This document shows positions 1-10,995 of a stretch of 64,000 nt of DNA, piece by piece (positions within the stretch are counted from its first letter, which is position 1; each line of letters starts with the position of its first letter). Under the pieces are notes generated by a model. It searched no databases and had not been told where the DNA came from. It saw nothing but the letters and a program-made list of their open reading frames with translations. Where the stretch lies: NCBI GenBank assembly GCA_023053575.1, contig JAKZAP010000019.1, forward strand, positions 310,001 through 374,000. The letters are read 5' to 3'. A program made the position numbers and the translations under genes. The DNA is from Branchinecta lynchi (lineage: Eukaryota; Arthropoda; Branchiopoda; Anostraca; Branchinectidae).

Positions 1-110
1 GAATGTACCGCACGAAATGTGGGTCTCCAGGTTAAGAAATATATGTAGTGATTACGGAAGTAGGTTGCGTTAGTGTCATAGGTAAGACAGGTCCTTTAAA
101 GTGCACATCT
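1..110 (-). repeat. Dispersed repeat R1, cut by the window edge
   Basis: This stretch matches, in reverse complement, the segment near 55323-55425 over about 100 bases, and more weakly the segment near 16400-16500. Shared blocks include the ones reading CCTACTTCC and TTAAAGGACC on the other strand. It is an interspersed repeat continuing to the left of the window. No coding capacity is visible and I cannot assign a class. Confidence 0.75.
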
Positions 111-430
111 TAACGAAAAAGTGAAAAAAAAATGCTTTTGAACAAACGATAAATAGTCACGATGCCCAAGGGCCATGATAATTTTTGCTTCAAGGGTATT
201 GCTTACAAATGAATTCCTTAAAGTCCAAAAAATAGTTTGAGCAAAATATACATTTTCATCATCCCCATGAGCCCATCATCATTTTTGCCTCAATGGTTTT
301 GCTTTCAGATGAATTTCTAGTGCCCTTAGAGTGCAAAAATAAAATAATTTTTAACAGATCATTATCTTTATTTCCAAGCGCGCATGATCATTCTTATTTC
401 AAGGGTATTGCTTATAAATAAACACAAGAA
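85..430 (-). repeat. Tandem ~130-bp 'GAGGCAAAA' units
   Basis: Three diverged units follow each other here. On the minus strand each has a block like AAGCAAAACCCTTGAGGC, then ATGATGATGGGCTCAT, then an A/T-rich stretch. The same unit occurs at 13320-13500, 31370-31560 and 41680-41870, where it forms the inner part of the TATGGCACTTG elements. This is probably a fragment of such an element. Confidence 0.6.
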
Positions 431-1051
431 ACCCAAGAATTTGCAAATTCCTAAATTTCATCCTCTGACCCAGCCTTGCAAGAGTCTAGCTCTTGTATTC
501 AACCCAAGCTCATTGAATGTTGTAGACATGCTTCATTCTTGGCCAATATCTGAGGAAATTTGTTTTCATGTACCTCAGAAATCATGGTTTTTCGCAATAT
601 TTTAATTTGAAGAAAAAACGCAGCACCGTGGCACGCGCCACTTGGTGTACATCGTTTTCGGGAGTGAGCAACCCTTCGGGAGTGAGTTCCTGGGACAAAC
701 AAAAACGCAGGGACTCCTCAAAAGGAGTCCTCGGGGAATGACGAGAATACTCCTTTTGCCATTTTCACGTCCGTGCAGTGACTAAAGTGAACTAAGAGTT
801 AGACAAAGTTGGTAAGTAAGGGCCTCTGAAAACAGCTGAATAGGCATTTAGATCTTCGCTCTACCATTTTCCCAAAATTACACTCTTCACATTTAAGTTA
901 CTGTTCAAATAAACATACGTCTACTCGCAATGAATCCTTGCTCAAACTATGCAATCCCTGACCGGGACAAGTGCTATTACCTTGTCCAGACCTTGTCCGA
1001 AGCCTCTGCTTTCTCATATGGTGCTATGCTCAACAGATGGCTGGCTTACGT

Positions 1052-1560
1052 CGCCCCAATCCTGCAGCAAAAACAGCAGCCGTGTCAAAAATTAAGTCTC
1101 AGCACTAGTTTTTCGGTGCAGTAATTATTAAAAGTAATAGATACAGCCGAGTACTCTATTATAGAAATGGGGAACGAGGTTATTAATGAAACAATATTTA
1201 ATTCTTCAGTCCCTTATTAATAACAAAACCGAAGTTGATCAAAATGCAGAAAAAAACCTTTCCTGTCATCACCCCAATCGTGTAGCAAAAACAGCGGCCG
1301 TGTCAAAAATTACGTCTCAGGACTAGTTTTTTTCATTATAGTGGTATTTGAAAGTAATTTACCCTAATAAGATATTTATAGTCGGTAGAAGCTTCAGTTA
1401 TTTATTACAGGTTTGTTTCCTTACCCGACGTTGACCCAGAAGATTGACAGCCTGACGAGGACTCTTGCCAAGAAGGGCCGAAATATCGCTGATGAAGAAT
1501 CGTAGCTGACGTATCCGTTGTAAACATTGTTTGAGTAAACATATATTTAATGCAAAACGT
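1052..1560 (+). repeat. Hammerhead-bearing repeat, long subfamily
   Basis: An internal direct duplication is visible: the block around 1052-1138, containing CAGCAGCCGTGTCAAAAATT, recurs at 1263-1350. The 3' half, from about 1325, matches 18770-19005 in reverse complement, including the hammerhead core and the tail AGCTGACGTATCCG. A related short copy is at 24640-24800. Upstream, 930-1050 looks coding-like (reading SNYAIPDRDKCYYLVQTL) but I recognise no domain. It is a mobile-element remnant, probably related to Penelope-like or hammerhead-carrying retroelements. Confidence 0.65.
1448..1491 (+). ncRNA. Hammerhead ribozyme-like core, CAGC/GCUG helix I
   Basis: In order the RNA reads: helix I arm CAGC, core CUGACGA, a hairpin with CCCUU-type arms (helix II; here the first arm has an ACUCUU variant), core GAAA, a two-base-pair helix III in UAUC with C as the cleavage-site base, and helix I return GCUG. 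This is the conserved hammerhead order (CUGANGA, helix II, GAAA, UH). Very short helix III versions are established in Penelope-like elements. Activity is inferred, not shown. Confidence 0.6.
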
Positions 1561-1604
1561 TTTCAAAATTACAACAGTTTACCGTACATTCCAAGTTTTA
1601 TATT

Positions 1605-2160
1605 TGACGGTGCAAAACGGATAAGTCAGCTACCTTCTTATGATGAGCTATATTTTGGCCCTTCTTGGCAAGGGTCCTCTGCAGTCTCAAGCTGGAAAAT
1701 GAACTTGTGGAAAAACAATTTAAATATCGAATTTTGTGAACTTCTTCTCTTAAGACTGGTTGGAGTTCAAGCTGGTGCTGTGATTTCGTTCTGGACACAG
1801 CTGCTGTTTTTGCTGTTCTATTGGGTCGTCGAAAGGGTAGAGATTCTTCTGTATTTTGGTTTGGAGTCACTTCTCTCTTCTTCTTCTTTCCAGCTAAAAT
1901 GGATACGTGTCGGCGGCATGTATGGGCGATTTGGAGTTCCGTACTGTGGTGACAGATATTCCTTCAGCCCAAGCTGGCTATCCTAAATGTTGTCTGTTGA
2001 AACTGCGCATCCTTGTGTTATCTGTTATAAAACTTCTGACAGTGGAGCTTTCAAGTCCAAGCCGCTTAGCCGTGATCTCCAGTCCAGCGTCTCCAGAAAA
2101 AACATTCCAAGCTGAGACAACTACGAAAAAATAACCAAGACTCCATAACTGTTTAAGCAT
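1605..2160 (-). repeat. Hammerhead-bearing repeat, diverged copy
   Basis: On the minus strand this matches 10570-10995 over about 400 bases, including the block with AGCTGGAAAG, the region encoding the shared KTAAVSRTKSQHQLELQ-like peptide, and the 3' end (TATCCGTTTTGCACCGTCAA). The ribozyme core at about 1650-1700 is damaged: it reads CUGCAGA instead of CUGAAGA, and AAAA instead of GAAA. Part of the segment (1996-2045) also matches the right arm of the MITE at 15609-15958, so another insertion is mixed in. Confidence 0.6.
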
Positions 2161-2186
2161 TAGCATATAAACAAACCTCTAATCAT

Positions 2187-2217
2187 GATTAGATTAGATT
2201 AGATTAGATTAGATTAT
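2187..2217. repeat. (GATTA)n microsatellite
   Basis: About six copies of a 5-bp unit, GATTA. The unit is not the TTAGG or TTAGGG of animal telomeres. Confidence 0.9.
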
Positions 2218-2462
2218 GTTTAATATAAAACCAACGCGTAACATTTGTCTGCATCACCTGCAGGGAAAGTCCCGGGGGACTTGTTAAATAACAGGCGAAA
2301 AACAAAATTCACATCTATTTACTAATGAAGAATAAATCCTACTACTACTGAAAAATAAATACTACTACTAACAATACTTTTCTAATTACTAATTACTAAA
2401 CCAAATACTAAACAAAAAAAAAAAAAAAAGAAAAAAAAGGAAAGAAAGCGACTGACTCTTGC

Positions 2463-2935
2463 TTACTCTTTTGTGAGGAAGAACCTTTTCACTGTGGCTT
2501 TGAATGCAGCAAGGTGCGGGGCCTCACGGACTTTAATTGGGATTGAATTCCAAACACTCGTAGCAAAATTTCTAATAATGAACGATGCACGAGTTGTTTG
2601 CCGGATTTCATGAACTATATCCCCACACCCCCTTGTTTCATAATTGTGGTAATCACTATTCGTAGAAAAAAAATTTGCAAAAGAGGAAGGCAGTAAATTA
2701 TTAAGGTATTTGTAAACAAAAATGCTAATTTGATAATCCCTTGTTTTTGAAACATCAAAGAGTTTATTTTTAAAGAAAATTTCAGAAGGTGTCGAATTAT
2801 TAACATCATTGTGAAAAAGAAGTCCAGCTTTTCCTAATATGCATTTAACCATGATTTCCAGTCCACGGCTTTTTCTAAAAGTACAAGTATGTGGTAAATT
2901 CAAGTCTTTAACCGTGAATTCCAGCTGAAGCTGAC
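2463..2935 (-). mobile_element. LINE fragment, C-terminal end of a CR1-like reverse transcriptase
   Basis: The minus strand encodes about 146 residues without a stop, ending at 2463. Features typical of CR1/L2-type ORF2 C-termini are visible: YQISIFVYKYLNNLLPSSF, then NYETRG, then an arginine-rich stretch, FATSVWNSIPIKVR, and FKATVKRFFL near the end. Similarity fades at about 2935, so it is 5'-truncated. An A-rich tract at 2412-2440 lies just past the 3' end. It is a dead copy, not a host gene. Confidence 0.8.
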
Positions 2936-3459
2936 ACCAATCCTAAGTAACTACAGGAAGGAAATGACATAAGAGTGTGGGAACCTATTCGGGAGACAAT
3001 TTGATATTTAAACCATTTCTTGTTATTCGATTGTTGTATCATCTTAGTTAGGTAAACTGGTACTAAGACGGTTAGCTTCATATTGTGGCAGTTTCCGTGC
3101 TGTACCTTCTTTACTTCGTGCATACTATTTATATCGATGAGTGGCAAAGACCCTCCGAGACCGGTGACAGATCTTGCTTTGGCGCTGGATCTAGTCCTCA
3201 AGACCTAGGAATGTGTGGCAGACCAAAGTTTTCGCCGGGAACACTTTGATGGATAGATGAAAATTGTTCACGGATTTTAGCAAGTGAATACTACAAGTGG
3301 CACTTTTTGTTTTGCGACCTTCTTATTAATTGTTTGTGACGTCATACGGGTGACCAGACATGTGAACGCTCATCCTATAGACATATTTTAATCTCAGGTG
3401 AGAATTTCCCTGCTAGTAACAACAGAACCTGAATACTAAAGATGGGGTTAACAAGTAAA

Positions 3460-3741
3460 CAGTGTTGGGAAGTATGTCAAGTACTTCCAAGAAACTACGT
3501 AAGTACAAAGTCAAAGTAATTCAGTTACTTACGTAGCCTACAACTTTCCTGGAGTATTAATATGCACATTGAAATTCTTCTTTGGCATAATTTATCAAAC
3601 AATTTAAAAGCCTGCAGAAAAAATGATAAAGCTCGGACAGTCTGTGAAGTACACTGCGTTCTTGGCAAGCATACGAGTACTTAAATTCGGATGTACTTGA
3701 TACATAATCAATTACAAATCTGACGTACTTGTCCAACACTG
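3460..3741. mobile_element. MITE, hAT-like ends
   Basis: The element starts CAGTGTTGG and ends CCAACACTG, with further imperfect inverted pairing inside (GAAGTA/TACTT-type motifs). CAGTG ends are common in hAT elements. The flanking eight bases do not match well, so the target duplication is not confirmed. No transposase is present. Confidence 0.6.
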
Positions 3742-3786
3742 ACAATCAGAATCCGAGAACAAAAGGAACTGTGAGTGGCCGGGCAA

Positions 3787-4088
3787 TACCCGATGAAAAA
3801 TTTGTAGCCTGCGTAGTAGTATGGTAGAAGTACGAAAACGTTGCATGTAATACTATGTAATAGCAAAGAATACTATTATTTAACGTGCCTCAGACTGGTT
3901 CAATCTTATGTATCCAGTAGCATCCTGTCTTGCTATAGTAGCACCCAGTCTTGCTAACAGTAGCATATAGTAGTATGCAGTAACACGGTAGACTTGAAGT
4001 AGAAGCATGTAGTAGCATAGTTAGTACTGCATGCTACTTTTCCGTACTACTTCATAGTACTATTTTGAGATAAATTTTTCATCGGGTA
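3787..4088. mobile_element. MITE with 17-bp perfect terminal inverted repeats
   Basis: TACCCGATGAAAAATTT at 3787-3803 is matched exactly in reverse complement at 4072-4088. The interior is filled with irregular repeats of AGTAGCAT/ATGCTACT motifs in both orientations. There is no coding capacity and no clear target duplication. Superfamily unknown. Confidence 0.8.
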
Positions 4089-5245
4089 ACTGCTCCCTGA
4101 ATGTGGTAAATATGCTGTCGGGTATCTATACGCATGAAGAAGCTTAATTTCCTCGGCGCCAGCCTGGAGAAAAGGCTTTCGGGCACAAGAAACGGCCCCA
4201 CAAGCAGGACAGAGCAACCTCATTCAAAATACTAATCTGCACCATTGTTAGCAGAAAAACCTTCTGCAAAAGAACGCCTGAAGTCTTTCCACTAACGCTT
4301 CGAGCAAACATTCAGGGTTGGTCGCTTGCAGACTGGAATTTGTTATCTTTTCCGCACCACCACCAATTCCCCCACGGAAATGCTGAGATGTTTCAACTGG
4401 ACGATAAAATTGTAGAAAATCCGGTTCAGAAATCCTGCCCGTGTATCCGCAGCATAAGTTAATTTTTTTTTTTACAGGCTCATGGTAGAAAACAAACTAC
4501 ACACCACATCGCGGCTGCTGCGTGCACACCTCGTATAGTCGATTTTTACCGAAAATTACTTTTCATTCGTTTCCGATGCAGTTTTTCATGCCGCGTCTTC
4601 TGGTGGCAACGAAAAAATTCCATCTCTGTTACTTTTGCGTCCAAACGACAAAAACACACCTCGTAAAATCTCTAAGATTTTCAGTAAATATATGCAAGTC
4701 GTATGCCGGAATGCTTTCAGAAGCCTTTATTTATACAAGGTGTGCGCATAGTCTAATCTGGCTGCACCATTCATACGAGTTGTGCCGTCAATCTTTTCAC
4801 GTACTTTCACCAGCATCATCATTGATTGATTACGTAAAAAGACTGAATTACTGCAACTTGGTTGACTTAAGTTCATGACTGTCAGTGTGGACACTTCCTT
4901 AAGCACTCTAGTACACTAGCTCTTTTTAGCCACGGTACATAAACGTATAACCTAGGAGCTAGACGTTCATGCACCATGCTTTGTTAGGGTAGGCTACTCA
5001 GATGTCCATGCATCATGCTTGAAAAGGGGCTACTGCATTAGACTGGAGAGAATTAAAGTACTATACAGTAAACTTCGTGAAGTTATTCTGTAGCTACAGG
5101 GGGCTAGTGTGCTAGACAGAAGAGACGTAAATGATGAAGTTTCTGACGGTTGACTTGTTTTTTTCCTTTCGATTTTCAAAAACCCAATTCTGTGTTTTTT
5201 GCTGCCACTGATGTCGCAGTCACTGAGGCACCCCACTTTTTACTA

Positions 5246-6685
5246 TGTAAGCCAGTGTCTATCGTTCCCGGACCTGGAATTAATACCTCAAATGGCGAAA
5301 GTAGTCAACCGGTCGAGTACTCTACCATAAAGGAGCTAATACTACTTGACCAGTCGTATAACAAGGGTCATGGGGAGTTATAAGTACTCGATAAGTCGAG
5401 GAATTGCCTTCAAGCCGCTGTTAGTACTAGACCGGTCGAGTACCCCTTTCTTTGGAAGCCAGAAGCACTTGACCATGAAACTTGAATCCAGAAAGGAACA
5501 GGTCGAGTAATTTCTACCATAAGAGTTATCTGTCCTTGAATTTACAATCAAAATCTGTAAGAATGTGAGGTCGAGGAACCTCCGAGTGACGTCCCAGCAG
5601 CTTTTCACACTCGAACTAATATTACTAATAGGAGGTCAAGTATTCAGGGTGGTGATGGCTATAAGCACTCGACCTATTCAAGGAGGATTAATCGGTCGAG
5701 TACTTGATGCCCTAGCAGCTAATTGTACTCGAACTAACATTAAAAATAGGAAGTCACGTATTCAGGGCGGTGACAGCTATGAAAACTTGACTTAATGAAG
5801 GAGGATTGGTAGGTCGAGTATTCCAGTATCGAGAACCCACGTCACCGTTTATTAGGTCGAGTACTAATAGCGAGCACCACCTTGAATGCTCAAACTCCAA
5901 CTATTACACTAGGCATAGTACCGAAAGCTGCTGGGACCTCAAATACTCGACCTGTTAACCTTTATTAGATAGTACCGAAAGCTGCTGGGACCTCAAATAC
6001 TCGACCTGTTAACCTTTATTAGGTCAAGTACAAATAGCTACCACCGGTCCACCATCGTCTATACCTGACCTACCGTTCTTATAAGAGGTCGAGTACGAAT
6101 AACTCCTAGGGCATCAAGCATTCAACCTAAAAGTTATCCTCATATACTTTGGTTATCAATAGCCGTCACCACCCTGAATAGTTGACCTGAATATTAGGTC
6201 GAGTACGATTAGCTGCTGGGATGTCAAATACTCGATCCATCTATACTCCTTTTTAGATCGAGTGCTAATAGCTGTCACTGCTATGGATACTCCACTTATT
6301 CAATCATTAATAATGTGGTCGAGTACTATTAGTCGCTGGTAGGTTGGTGACTCGACCTTACGACTTTCCCAATTTCCTTTTTTAAGGTCGAGGACAGATT
6401 GCTCCTACGGTAGACAATACTTGACCTATTATTTTCTGGCTCCAAGTTCCTTCCATACAGTCAAGTATTTTTAGGTCTCGAGCCACGTGTACTCGACCAA
6501 TCTAGTACTAATAGCGGCTGAAGGTTCAATTCCTTGACTCGTCGAGTCCTTTAGCTCCCGTGATCCTTGTTACTCGACTGGTCGAGTACTATTAGCTCCT
6601 GGGTCGTGAAGTACTCGACCGGTCGAGTACTTTTAACATTTGAGGTGTCAATTCCAGGTCCGGGAACAATAGACACTGCCTTACA
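5246..6685. mobile_element. Nested inverted-repeat element packed with GGTCGAGTAC motifs
   Basis: The left end, containing CAGTGTCTATCGTTCCCGG and continuing through ACCTGGAATT and ACCTCAAATG, is matched in reverse complement at the right end (about 6630-6685). The interior is a dense mixture of GGTCGAGTAC and its complement GTACTCGACC, at least ten intact or near-intact copies in total, separated by TATTAGCT-, GCTGGGA- and CCACC-type spacers. No ORF of note and no certain target duplication. The array could form very large foldback structures. Confidence 0.75.
5915..6022. repeat. Exact 54-bp tandem duplication
   Basis: Positions 5915-5968 and 5969-6022 are identical, each starting ATAGTACCGAAAGCTGCTGG and ending in TTATTAG. 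The lack of any difference points to a recent slippage or unequal-exchange event inside the GGTCGAGTAC array. Confidence 0.9.
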
Positions 6686-7414
6686 ATATCCAACCCTTCA
6701 CCGGTCGCAGTAGCCTTTAGATTATTTTTTCATTTGTTTTGTACAGGTTTGTGCTGACTCTTTTGGCCTATGACTCTTTGACAGGTTCTGGATGAAAAGA
6801 CCCGAAACTTCGAATACGTCCACTTCACACTGAAACTCTTAGCCTTGGTGTATGTAAGGTGCACGACCTCATGGAATTACTGGCTGTGTTACCACAAGAT
6901 ACTCATGCCGTCTATAGAAGTATCAAATCTAAGTCATGCATCTATTTGATTGTATATTACTTTTGTTTTCTTAGAAGAGCGTTCAAAAAACATCTAAACC
7001 AGCCTGATTTTAAATGTGTAGCCCATAGCCTACAACTTTATGTATCGGACACATCTCGCAAACTTAACCCTTAAGAATGTGTGTAGGAACGTTGGCACAC
7101 CTCGTAAAAATTGCTCTTTACAGCGTTTAACGTGTTCACACCTCGTAAATTTTAAACTATCAAAGAAAACCGGTTGACACACCTCGTATAAAGCAAATGG
7201 AAAGCCGTGCACACCTCGTATGAGCTGTTTATACAACTTCTAACTGCGTTTGGTGAATAAAATTAATATCTTCGTATAAACGATTTTTTTCTGAGTCACT
7301 TGGAATTTTTAAGTATTTTTATCTTAAAAATCGAACGAACAAATCAGTTTTTATCGTCTCCTGAACAATTTGATTTTTTCATCATACGAGGTGTGCACGC
7401 AGCAGCCGCGACAT

Positions 7415-8120
7415 GGATTTGCTATACTAATATTTCTAACAGTTCAAATTCACGAATTTAAAGGGGAGACAGACGATGAGAATTCATGTCTAGATTTTCG
7501 ACACTTTTATCTTCAAGTTGGAAATTTTTCTGGGCGAAACTGACAATGGTGCCGAAAATCCTGGCCGGAATTGCAGTCCGTGACAGCCGGACCCTCGTAG
7601 AATGTTCACAACATAGCCAGATACCTCACGTGCTAGTGAGTTGAGAACTTTTGCTGGAAAAACCCGCGCCATCTACTTAGAGAGCGGAAAGTAAGTAGGA
7701 TTTCCGATCAGTGCATCAGCCCAAGGCTAATTGTAGTGTGAAAACATGGTTGGGATTTCCCGGCCGGATTTTCTTCACTTGCATCATGGAACTGAAAAAA
7801 TCTCAACTTCTCAATATGGAAGTGATGATGATGCTGAAAATCCAGGCATGAATTCCAGCCCAAGAGCAGCTGAACCTAATTTACAGGACGGATTTTCTGT
7901 ACTATTGTCATAAAGACCCTGGTCGTCTGTCTAAAGGATAAGGGAAGTCTTTATTCGTGAACTCTTCCTTAAGCTACCTCTGACGATGTATATTAGACGT
8001 TCGTAAAAACAGGACAGGTATACAGCGAGGCTCATAAGTGTCACCACTTTCACAACTTTACACCTTGACGTAAACTTGTTGTGTTATGTTTTTGAACATT
8101 TGTGTCACCAGAGCTACAAT
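7415..8120. other. No gene seen
   Basis: Non-repetitive DNA of ordinary composition, with short ORFs only. I see no exon-like segment with good splice sites, no transposon ends and no RNA gene. Confidence 0.5.
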
Positions 8121-8123
8121 ATA

Positions 8124-8427
8124 GAGCGTGTTCCACCCTTCTAACAATAGTTACTATTAGTTACTATTTCCGTTCCATCCTCACGAAAAGTTACTACGCT
8201 GACCGTTCCAACCTTGTCGGAATAGAAACTAATAGTTACTATTTGCTTACCATGCTCGGGAGCGTAGTAAGCGTAGTTACTACGCATCTCTGTAACGTGA
8301 TTGGTCGGATTCGCGCCTGGCGTGAGATCCTGCTGGAAAATAGAAAAATCGTTCCAGCCTTGACGGCAAAAAGCCGAATTCGTGACGTCATGCATAGTAA
8401 CTACGGTAAGTAGGGTGAAACACGCTC
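8124..8427. mobile_element. MITE family M1, copy 1
   Basis: Ends are GAGCGTGTTCCACCCT and, inverted, AGGGTGAAACACGCTC. ATA flanks both ends (8121-8123, 8428-8430), consistent with a 3-bp target duplication. A second copy at 18205-18470 is similar end to end but shorter. The interior is rich in AGTTACTA/TAGTAACT motifs. Many 3-bp-duplicating MITEs belong to the PIF/Harbinger group, but I have no sequence proof of that here. Confidence 0.8.
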
Positions 8428-8978
8428 ATAGTCATTGTTCGTGTTTGTTCATGCTCTGGACAAACGATCAGGGTTTGGCGGTCGCATTCTCCTGCAAGGA
8501 TTTTTCGCACCATGATCAGTTCTGTGCAGAAAAGTTGAGATTTGTTCAACTAGATTATAAAATTGGAGGAAATCCGGTAGGGAAAACCTTACCGTCAGCC
8601 TTGTAACTAAGACACGGATAGGAAAGTCTACTTACTTTCTGCTTTGGAAGTAGAGATGGCACCTGTTTGTCCTTGTGAAAATAACGCAACTGAATAGAAT
8701 ATGTCGCATATTTAAGCTACGAATAGACAAACAGATTCCGGCCGAATTTCGGCACTTTTTTATTTCGCACATTATGAAGCTGAAAAAAAAACATCAGCTT
8801 TTCCGTACTGAAATGAGGGCGTTTCCGAAAATCCGGACAGAAAATTAAATCCCCTAAGCTAGAAATACGGCAAGCAACGATCTATGCTATAAGCTGACCG
8901 AGGGCCATGGCAAAAATTTAACATATGAAGAAAACAAACATTAATACATACTAATACTTTTTTCCTTTTAATTTGTTT

Positions 8979-9220
8979 TATTTATTCCAAAAATCTACTT
9001 CTGTGTTCCATTGCTAGCCTCAGAAATTGCCCCATTTTCTTTATACCAGCAAAACACTCATCCTTAAAAATTCGTTTTAACCCCTCTTCGTCAAATACGC
9101 ACACACCATACTCTTCTTTTCTCCAGTCACTCAGCTCAATACAATCGCAAAGCATGTTAATCACACTCTCATCCACGAACCCACACATTGGACAGAAGTA
9201 AGGACCGAACTTCTGCTAAT
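8979..9220 (-). mobile_element. LINE 3' fragment with CPMCG zinc-knuckle tail
   Basis: Read on the minus strand, it encodes FGPYFCPMCGFVDES, a later CDC, and then KKMGQFLRLAMEHRSRFLE with a stop. The same module is found at 54496-54795 (GPYFCPMCGKVDEDVFHFM, then ARFLRVGLSHRERLL and a stop) and, more degraded, at 32490-32702. This Cys/His knuckle at the very C-terminus is typical of several non-LTR retrotransposon ORF2 proteins. It is 5'-truncated. Confidence 0.75.
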
Positions 9221-9884
9221 CAGGAGCTAATCAGGTCAAGCTAGAAGAACTGCTTTAATTAAACTTTATGCTACTGTTATAGATAAACGAGATCAGTGTA
9301 GAATAATAGATTATTTCAGTTATTTTATTTTTGTTCTGTATCTACCGCAATCTCACAGTGATTACTAAGATCATTAGATCTTCTGGAGCTACTGGTATTA
9401 TTTATCACACCATGTGAATTGCCCGCTGATTTCCATCATAATCCTATAGTTCACGTATGTCGTCGCAACACCGGCAGATTGAACTTTTCAGAATGATTGT
9501 TCGTCAGTTCTTGTTAATGATCTTTCTTCTCCACTAGCCTATCTTTTGTCAAAAAGCATTTTGTGAGTAATAAACGTACTACTGACAAGTCCGCAGTATT
9601 TTCCCTATTTTCCAGAGATGGCATTGGTGCTGCTTCCTTGTGATTTGCCTTCTTGGTGCGAACTGGAACAACTTCTATGGTGCCTTCGAACAGCAGTGAC
9701 ACCTAGCGAGGTGGTTCTCGTCCTGGCGAAAATACGTGAGCTATGCTGGTATGTATGGTCATCCCTTTAGAAAAAGAAATGCAGTAGTCTACTTGTAAGA
9801 CTGATTCACGCTTAAAGCCAAGCTTCACCTTCCAGGTTTTTGGGATCCCAAAACGTAAGTGGAGGGATACCTATGACATTGCAA

Positions 9885-10545
9885 AAGTTGTCCGTCTGTC
9901 TGTCCGTCCGCCCGTCTGCCCGTCTGTGTGCATTATAACTCCTGAAGGGAATGAGATATTTTGCTGAAACTTGGTGTGAGGATTCTCTGTGTCAAGAGTA
10001 AGGTCAAGTTCGTAGACGGGCTCTGTAGCCCTACATTTAGGGGTGGGGGAGGGGGTTTAAGTTAAGGGGCAAATGAAATATTTTTAAACAGATAATGTGA
10101 TAGTCGATTATGGGGTAAGAAGACAGGCTTAACACGAAGGTGAAAACCATTTTGTCATCGGACAAGTGGTCCGTCCAGAATCGGGCCAAAACCGGAAAGT
10201 CTGTTAAAAGTAAAAGTTTTATTTGAAGATGATTAGATGTTCAGTTTATGGGTAGGAAAATATACTGAGATCGACGGTGAAAACCATTTTCTTGCCGGAT
10301 ACGTAGTTCGCCCGGAATCCGACCCAAACTGGAAAGCTTGTTAGAAGTTAAAGTTTTATTTGTAGTTGATTAAATATCCGATTTAAGGGTAAGGCGAGAG
10401 CTGAATCCGTGTATGACAGTCATTTTTTACCCGGACATAAAGTTCAACCGGAATCCAGCTGGAGCCGGAAAATTTGTTTTAAGTTAAATTTTCATTTGAA
10501 TTTGATTAGATGTTCAATATTGGGGAAAGAAGATACGCTCCAGCT
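9885..10545 (+). repeat. Repeat with (CCGTCTGT)n head and ~120-bp tandem units
   Basis: It begins with a CTGTCCGTCCGCCCGTCTG microsatellite-like run, then about 130 bases with CTGAAACTTGGTGTGAGG, then three to four diverged units of about 120 bp. Each unit carries GTGAAAACCATTTT, a CCGGAATC/CAGAATCG-like block and AGTTTTATTTG. The unit spacing and order are clear although divergence is high. No coding capacity is seen. Confidence 0.65.
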
Positions 10546-10569
10546 AAGATCGATGCTGGTCGGCGTATA

Positions 10570-10995
10570 AATAAATATGATTCGCAGTCAGCTTGCGCCG
10601 AAGGAATATCTATCACCAAAGTACAGAACTTCATATCGCCCATACATGCCGCCGACAAGCATCGATCTTAGCTGGAAAGAAGAAGAAGAGACAGGTGACT
10701 CCAAAACCAAAATGCAGAAGAATCTCTACCCTTTCGACGACCCGTTCGAACAGCAAAAACTGCAGCCGTATCTGGAATGAAATCACAGCACCAGCTTGAA
10801 CTCCAATCAATTTTCAGAGAAGAAGTTAACAAAATTAGATATTTAAGGAAGAATCCTTAATTGTTTTTCAACAAGTTGATTTTCCAGCTTGAGCGGCTAG
10901 AGTCGGAAGACGACCCTTGCCAGAAGGGCCGAAATATAACTCCAATAAAATGTAGCTGACTTATCCGTTTTGCACCGTCAAATATGGAATATTTA
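10570..10995 (+). repeat. Hammerhead-bearing repeat, ~425-bp copy
   Basis: Homologous to the minus-strand segment 1605-2000, and its 3' part (10800-10995) also matches 23050-23240. Near 10900-10942 lies a degenerate ribozyme core: arm GAGU, then CGGAAGA (one base off CUGAAGA), a CCCUU hairpin, GAAA, UAUA and return arm ACUC. The arms still pair although both differ from the common GAGC/GCUC. The 3' end reads TATCCGTTTTGCACCGTCAA, as in other family members. Confidence 0.7.

Larger units (their letters stand above)
4510..7410. mobile_element. 2.9-kb non-autonomous DNA transposon with perfect TIRs
   Basis: A 27-bp segment beginning CGCGGCTGCTGCGTGCACAC (4510-4536) recurs exactly in reverse complement at 7384-7410. 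Both ends are flanked by ACAT (4506-4509 and 7411-7414), which I read as a 4-bp target-site duplication. The motif CACACCTCGTA, part of the TIR, recurs inside both ends (near 4654 on the left; 7096, 7138, 7179 and 7210 on the right), like subterminal transposase-binding sites. I find no transposase, so it would depend on one supplied elsewhere. A second inverted-repeat element (5246-6685) sits inside it. Confidence 0.8.

Noticed and set aside
2187..2217. Telomere-like repeat
   Set aside because: The unit is GATTA (TTAGA), not TTAGG or TTAGGG, with only about six copies and no subtelomeric context; it is a microsatellite.
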